DNA from: Helopsaltes ochotensis
Taxonomy: Eukaryota > Chordata > Aves > Passeriformes > Locustellidae
DNA: 64,000 bases
Direction: 5' to 3'
Assembly (NCBI GenBank): GCA_013400155.1
Contig: VXBM01001603.1
Coordinates: 1 to 64,000 of the forward strand
Shown: positions 61,001-64,000 of the stretch, piece after piece
Position numbering within the stretch: position 1 is the stretch's first letter
Layout: the number at the start of each line of letters is the position of its first letter
Notes under the pieces: model-generated
The model's input: only the letters and a program-made list of their open reading frames with translations
Databases searched by the model: none
Told to the model about the DNA's origin: nothing
Translations under genes and position numbers: made by a program

Positions 61001-62886
61001 GTTTCTACTGAGGAGGAAATATTTACTGTTGCTAAAGATTTGTTAGGAACAGAAATTGATAGTGTTGCTCCTCACCCTCTACGGATAAGACTAATGGGTA
61101 AGATATTTCATAATCATTCTTCCTTTTCAGAGTTAGGAAATCTTAAAGTATTTTGAAATAACACACCATACTTTAAAGTAAACCTGGTATAAATGCATTT
61201 ATCCTTTTCCTTTTACCCTGGTAGCTTTTATAAAGTGAAACAGATCTGTGCTGAATGAGTAACTTAGGAAGTTTAGCTAATGAGCGCTGAATGGTGACTT
61301 AGGAAGTTTTACTAATTGAGATTGTACTTTTATTATGCAACAACAATCGCATCATCATGACAGTAGAATCTTGATTCACAGCGGCACTTAATTTTGATGG
61401 TTTAAAAGAGTTTTTAAATCTGCTCTGCACCACAACAGAGGTGCTTACTGATCTGAAAGCACAGTGTTCTGCAGGAGATGTAAACATTTCTGACAACACT
61501 AAACTCTGTGTTTTGACCCTAGGACATGTGTTTCAGGTGCTTATGCATTCTGCTTGAAACATTTAGTGATAACATAAAATTTACTTGTCTAAGATACTAG
61601 AAAGTACTGAAGAAAAATATATTTTAATGGGTAAAGTTCATGTAAAACTTTCAGACTGAATTCTATGTAACTATTTATAGCTTTGTGTTATAATGCAATC
61701 AGTTAACATTTCAGGATACTAATATTAATAATATGGTTGGGCTAGTGCTTGGGTCTGATAAAATTGTATTGATGTTGTGATGCATTTGGAGGTAGTCCTG
61801 CATCCTTTTGGAGATAAATTGTACCTTTATTGAGTGAATGTATACCTCAAAAGGTGTTAATTAGGAGTTAATATCAAGCTTCCATAAAATTGTTATTATA
61901 AGTTTGTTTTTCATTATTAGGTGTCCGAGTATCAGGATTTCTAACTGAAGAAGAAAAGAAATACCAACAAAAAAGCATTACAAGTTTCTTAAAATCAGGA
62001 AAAGAAATTGGTGTCTTTAGACTTCAGACAGAAAAGTCAAACCAAGATTATTTCAGAAAAAATTCAGAAGCACCTCATAGAGAGAGTTTTTTTGATCAAA
62101 AACGAGCAGCAAGACAACTAAACAGTGAGAATATTTCTCCAAATGAAAGCAGAGGTAAGCAGCTCTTTCATGATGATAAATCATCAGCAAATTTTGTGGA
62201 AGAAACAAAGGAAGCCACAGATTTACAGAACTCTAATGTTTGTAAGATCTTCACCTGTCCTGTTTGCTTTGAGAAGCAAAGCAGCAATAATTTGGAAGAA
62301 CTTAATAGACACATTGATGAGTGCCTCAATGGGATGTGTCTTAAAGATACTATGGAAATATCCAAGAACGACAGTTCAAGAGAAAATACACCTAACTTTC
62401 TTCCACAATTTAAAGATGAGTATGACAGTGATAAATGTCAAAAAAATAAAACAGATCAATTAGCAGGAACAGACCAGTCTGCAAGTGTATCTGACAGCTC
62501 TACTAACAATAGCACAGAAAAAATTGATCAGATAATACCTGATAAATCTCCCAGAGAACGACAGCCTAGCAATCTCAGTGACATTGCTAGAAATGTGTGT
62601 ATGAAACAGTGTCTCTTCCCCAAAAGAATATCACAAGACAATGAAGATAATTTTGACAAGACTGAACATACAGAAGGAACTAGTTCATCCTGTTTCTTCG
62701 AAGCCAAAGAAGACAGTGTTCTTGTTTGTCCAGTTTGTAATTCAGAACAGAAAACCACCAATCTTGTGTCATTTAACAGACATGTGGATGTCTGCTTAAA
62801 TAAAGGCCTTATCGAGGAGCTGACAGAAAAAGAGAATTTTCCTACTAAGACTTATAATATGGAAAACTCAAACAGAGTATTCTCTG
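39930..62886 (+). CDS. POLK: DNA polymerase kappa (spliced, 3' end missing)
   Basis: POLK is a nuclear Y-family DNA polymerase that copies past bulky minor-groove adducts such as benzo[a]pyrene-guanine and extends mismatched ends. Twelve coding exons (39930-40067, 42467-42586, 48322-48474, 48842-48973, 50606-50759, 53357-53557, 55258-55382, 55566-55732, 57836-57868, 59600-59696, 60926-61097, 61921-62886) join in phase without a stop into 819 codons plus one base. Catalytic Asp108, Asp199 and Glu200 and steric-gate Tyr113 are present; numbering is one above human. The N-clasp (about 20-75), catalytic core, PAD (about 400-520), a PIP-like ESFFDQKR and two UBZ4 fingers follow. The human C-terminal part (basic NLS region and final PIP box, about 42 residues) is not found here. 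Confidence 0.96.
40068..42466 (+). other. POLK: POLK intron 2
   Basis: 2.4 kb, GTTGTT to TTTCAG. It contains a T-run near 40,500 and a short GA-rich run near 40,820-40,840. No other feature was recognised. Confidence 0.85.
42467..42586 (+). CDS. POLK: POLK exon 3 (N-clasp)
   Basis: 40 codons from GSKFYENELKKDQQVNQRIE to LLKAQLQ, phase 0 at both ends. The charged helix completes the N-clasp. It aligns residue for residue with human GSRFYGNELKKEKQVNQRIE. Confidence 0.97.
42930..42975 (+). repeat. 23-bp perfect tandem duplication
   Basis: The unit CTTATATTTATGTTC-AAGTGGCC (hyphen only splits the text) occurs at 42,930-42,952 and again at 42,953-42,975 without change. Confidence 0.97.
43097..43124 (+). 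repeat. 14-bp perfect tandem duplication
   Basis: AAATCCAACTAGAC is repeated at 43,097-43,110 and 43,111-43,124. Confidence 0.97.
47492..48071 (+). mobile_element. solo ERV LTR in POLK intron 3
   Basis: Begins TGCTGGTTTTGACTGGGATA and ends GGGGCTAAAACACAACA. Characteristic internal parts are GCTGAAAACAGTGTTGATAA, GGGGGTGCACAATGG, GGATATTCCAGACCATGTGG and AAATGGCTGAACACCTG. I recognise it as a very common LTR type of neoavian genomes, probably ERVL-related. It lacks retroviral internal sequence on both sides, so it is a solo LTR. It runs in the POLK sense direction and ends 250 bp before exon 4. Confidence 0.8.
48322..48474 (+). CDS. POLK: POLK exon 4 (first catalytic Asp)
   Basis: 51 codons (residues 87-137). 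The motif TIVHIDMDAFYAAVE supplies metal-binding Asp108 and steric-gate Tyr113, which excludes ribonucleotides. It ends KPIAVGSMSML before the donor GTAAGG. Key residues are unchanged from human. Confidence 0.98.
48842..48973 (+). CDS. POLK: POLK exon 5 (fingers)
   Basis: 44 codons (residues 138-181): STSNYHARRFGVRAAMPGF through VSKE. The YHARRFGVRAAM stretch contains the fingers Tyr and Arg that contact the incoming nucleotide in Y-family enzymes. Introns of 367 bp and 1.6 kb flank it. Confidence 0.98.
48974..50605 (+). other. POLK: POLK intron 5
   Basis: 1.6 kb, GTAAGT to TATCAAG. AT-rich, no other feature recognised. Confidence 0.85.
50606..50759 (+). CDS. POLK: POLK exon 6 (catalytic Asp-Glu)
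   Basis: 51 codons plus one base (residues 182-232 and part of 233). DPNFMPMGLDEAYLNI holds catalytic Asp199 and Glu200. Human reads AMSLDEAYLNI, so Ser before Leu-Asp-Glu is Gly here; see findings. The end (FFFNTESTTGI) falls in the insert that varies between species. Confidence 0.97.
51212..51256 (+). repeat. minisatellite edge before gap
   Basis: The 21-base unit GGCTGCAGGCAGTGCTGTGGG starts to repeat (GCTGCAGGCAGTGCTG at about 51,220 and again at 51,241) and then the assembly stops. The unassembled part is probably a longer GC-rich tandem array. Confidence 0.7.
51257..52072. other. assembly gap (N run)
   Basis: 816 undetermined bases in POLK intron 6, bordered by GC-rich repeat sequence. 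The far side starts CCACAGCACTGGGTGGCCGG. Confidence 0.99.
53357..53557 (+). CDS. POLK: POLK exon 7 (variable insert, palm)
   Basis: 67 codons plus one base (residues 233-299). The first 38 residues (DKDSMNMSAKFNKDEV and on) are an acidic, poorly conserved insert, shorter than in human. From SIVFGTSAEEVVKEIRFRIE onward it is nearly identical to human and returns to the palm domain. Acceptor AACTTAG, donor GCAG|GTATTC. Confidence 0.96.
53558..55257 (+). other. POLK: POLK intron 7
   Basis: 1.7 kb with an AATAAT-type simple repeat near 54,530-54,560. No other recognised feature. Confidence 0.85.
55258..55382 (+). CDS. POLK: POLK exon 8 (palm)
   Basis: Residues 300-341: GIAPNTMLAKMCSDRNKPNG and KDLPIRK. 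SAGIAPNTMLAK is the conserved Y-family stretch with the Lys that contacts the nucleotide phosphates. Phase 1 in, phase 0 out. Confidence 0.98.
55566..55732 (+). CDS. POLK: POLK exon 9 (thumb)
   Basis: 55 codons plus two bases (residues 342-396): VPGIGKVTEKMLKALGIVTC, then SELYQQRALLSLLFSE, then LGLGSTHLE. The GIGKVTEK helix-hairpin-helix motif binds the DNA backbone. The 183-bp intron before it is the shortest of the gene. Confidence 0.98.
55733..57835 (+). other. POLK: POLK intron 9
   Basis: 2.1 kb. It contains a G/T-only stretch (56,700-56,757) and an ATAATAATAATAA run near 57,783-57,800. No repeat family or gene was recognised. Confidence 0.85.
56700..56757 (+). repeat. G/T-only simple stretch
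   Basis: T runs with GGGG at 56,705 and 56,716, then GG pairs and a (GTTTT)n run. It could form an irregular quadruplex; no function is implied. Confidence 0.9.
57836..57868 (+). CDS. POLK: POLK exon 10 (33-nt micro-exon)
   Basis: 33 bases between TTTAAAG and GTATGTT. With split codons on both sides it encodes K-DGERKSMSTE-R, the counterpart of human DGERKSMSVER at the start of the little finger (PAD). It is a multiple of three but splits codons at both ends; skipping it would join AA to A and keep the frame. Confidence 0.95.
57869..59599 (+). other. POLK: POLK intron 10
   Basis: 1.7 kb, AT-rich, nothing recognised. Confidence 0.85.
59600..59696 (+). CDS. POLK: POLK exon 11 (little finger)
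   Basis: Residues 408-440: R then TFSEINTAEDQYSLCRELC through LQKEGLK. The TFSEI segment is a Y-family signature at the start of the little finger domain. It matches human closely. Confidence 0.98.
59697..60925 (+). other. POLK: POLK intron 11
   Basis: 1.2 kb. An open frame on the opposite strand at about 60.57-60.83 kb has no recognisable product. Nothing else seen. Confidence 0.85.
60926..61097 (+). CDS. POLK: POLK exon 12 (little finger)
   Basis: 57 codons plus one base (residues 441-497): GKTVTLKLKNVNFKVKTRAL, then PHPLRIRLM. This beta-rich part grips the DNA major groove. Phase 0 in, phase 1 out. Confidence 0.98.
61098..61920 (+). other. POLK: POLK intron 12
   Basis: 823 bp, GTAAGA to CATTATTAG. 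Two near-copies of ACTTAGGAAGTTT lie near 61,262 and 61,297. No other feature. Confidence 0.85.
61921..62886 (+). CDS. POLK: POLK exon 13 (PIP-like motif, two UBZ fingers)
   Basis: 321 codons (499-819) plus one base. It opens VRVSGFLTEEEKK, ending the catalytic part. ESFFDQKR near residue 555 matches the internal human PCNA-binding KSFFDKKR. The first UBZ4 finger has Cys610, Cys613, His628 and Cys632 (CPVCFEKQ, LNRHIDEC); the second has Cys766, Cys769, His784 and Cys788 (CPVCNSEQKT, FNRHVDVC). These fingers bind ubiquitinated PCNA at stalled forks. The linker between them is poorly conserved. The donor is TCTG|GTAAGT. A second strong donor lies inside at 62,154|62,155. Confidence 0.97.
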
Positions 62887-64000
62887 GTAAGTATATGCAT
62901 TAGCATATATTTGATTATTCAAATTGTCTGCTTTTGCAATTAAGATGCTTTACTAGTGGTGTACTTCGAACTTTTTGTGACTTTGAATTTTTTTCTGAAC
63001 AAGCTCATTTAAGTAAGGCCTGTGTAGGAGTGAACATTTTTATTTAAAAAATATCAAATTGATTTTTGTGACAAACTAGATGTATGAATGTGATGTTAGT
63101 TTGTCAGTGCCCTCCCATTTGCCACAAACATGACATAGGAATTACTGCTCATTTCTGGAAATTTTATGTTAGTTACACACAACCATATTCAAAAAGGTGT
63201 TTGTAAGGCCACTGAGATTAAAGTGACAATCAATGAAAACATCTTCAACCTGGATTGTTTCAGATTCAGTTAACAGAAAAGCTCCATTATGTCACGTGCT
63301 GGCAAAAAGAGGGAGATGAGGACTAGAGCTTAAAGGAAGAAACTTCCAAGTCTGTTTTATAGCTAATAAAATATATCACATAACTGCACCTGTGACATGC
63401 CACAGCAGTATCACTCATGCTTTCTGAAGTAGTTTCTCTTTTTGACGAAGAGTTCATGTGCAGGTAATAAAGTATCTGCCTAAAGTAGTCCCTAATCTAT
63501 TTTGGGAATCTTATAAATGGAAATTAAAATTCTAGTGTGTTGGAATTTTCAGAATAAAATTAAGACTTACAATAAGAATATTTGACAAGAAAATTTTCAA
63601 AGTGATATTGCTATTGCGTGTGCAAACAGGCTTTAATTTAAATTGAAGACTTACATTAAGTGATGTTTCTTTTTTGCCTCTTGCAGGATAAAAAAATTAA
63701 AAACATAATTTTCAACTACCATCTTGAAAATCAAGTACATTACACTGAAATATTTCTGAAAACTGTTACAAGGTTCAAAGTAATCCATTATAATTCAATA
63801 ACCTAAAGGCTTTTTAGTTTTCTTTTTTAAAAATGGTAATATAAACTACAGTATTCAAGCTGCAGATGAGAAATGTTATCTGCTTCTTGAGACAGATTAA
63901 ATTTCTAAAAAGTTCCTCCATGTTTATAATTTATGAAGCATTCTTTCTTTATTGAAGTAATTAATTTTGGTTGTTTTCAATTACTTTTAAGGAGGTTTAA
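62887..64000 (+). other. POLK: POLK intron 13 (to window end, inferred)
   Basis: Begins GTAAGTATAT. Read without splicing, the frame stops after five codons (62,901-62,903). A final exon encoding the basic, PIP-ending C terminus known from human was not recognised. A candidate acceptor at 63,686 is discussed in the findings. Confidence 0.6.

Noticed and set aside
62125..62463. 112-codon plus-strand frame overlapping POLK exon 13
   Set aside because: It is a shadow in another frame; the POLK frame carries the conserved UBZ residues.
63262..63320. Acceptor-like GTTTCAG followed by a short frame after POLK exon 13
   Set aside because: In the needed phase it gives about 18 codons then a stop, with no likeness to the POLK C terminus.
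1..64000. CRISPR arrays, bacterial operons, tRNA or rRNA genes
   Set aside because: None seen. The window is vertebrate nuclear DNA and no tRNA-like or rRNA-like sequence was recognised.

Overview
The window is nuclear DNA from a bird. Two vertebrate genes are read exon by exon, and the dispersed repeats are avian: 3' ends of CR1 LINEs and endogenous-retrovirus LTRs. The LTR at 47.5-48.1 kb resembles a family I recall from many neoavian birds. The species cannot be fixed from sequence alone. Two runs of N (27,891-28,286 and 51,257-52,072) are assembly gaps.

Layout: a GC-rich CpG-island promoter (about 27.8-29.4 kb) separates two divergent genes. To the left on the minus strand is CERT1 (COL4A3BP, ceramide transfer protein). 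Only its first two coding exons are here: exon 1 at 28,367-28,462 and exon 2, the start of the PH domain, at 24,749-24,883. Everything from 24,748 down to base 1 reads as its second intron. To the right on the plus strand is POLK (DNA polymerase kappa, Y family). It has a probable non-coding first exon near 28.92-28.99 kb, a 10.9-kb first intron, and 12 coding exons from 39,930 to 62,886. Those exons join in phase without a stop to give 819 complete codons plus one base. They carry the catalytic carboxylates, the steric-gate Tyr, an internal PIP-like motif and both UBZ fingers. The last coding exon(s) are missing or unrecognised, so the gene probably runs past 64,000. The head-to-head CERT1-POLK order is the known vertebrate arrangement.

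The CERT1 intron (1-24,748) holds most of the mobile DNA: an ERV LTR in minus orientation (about 0.9-1.95 kb), a CR1 end (2.8-3.3 kb), a decayed LTR (7.5-8.1 kb), a minus-strand CR1 (23.8-24.2 kb), and a complete proviral structure at 14,544-20,266. That provirus has two matching LTRs, a 6-bp target-site duplication (AGTTTC) and a possible primer-binding site, but no recognisable gag, pol or env. Inside it lies a near-perfect inverted repeat with arms of about 200 bp. POLK introns hold two CR1 ends, one sense-oriented LTR just before the exon with the first catalytic Asp, short tandem duplications, and a minisatellite that runs into the second gap.

CERT1 carries ceramide from ER to Golgi; POLK performs translesion DNA synthesis. 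They share a promoter region but no pathway. No wholly new system is evident. The points most worth a second look are the coding-poor provirus with its hairpin, a possible in-frame alternative splice in POLK that would remove both UBZ fingers, the open frame upstream of the CERT1 start, and an unexplained exon-like segment with a Walker-A-like motif at 10.9-11.0 kb.
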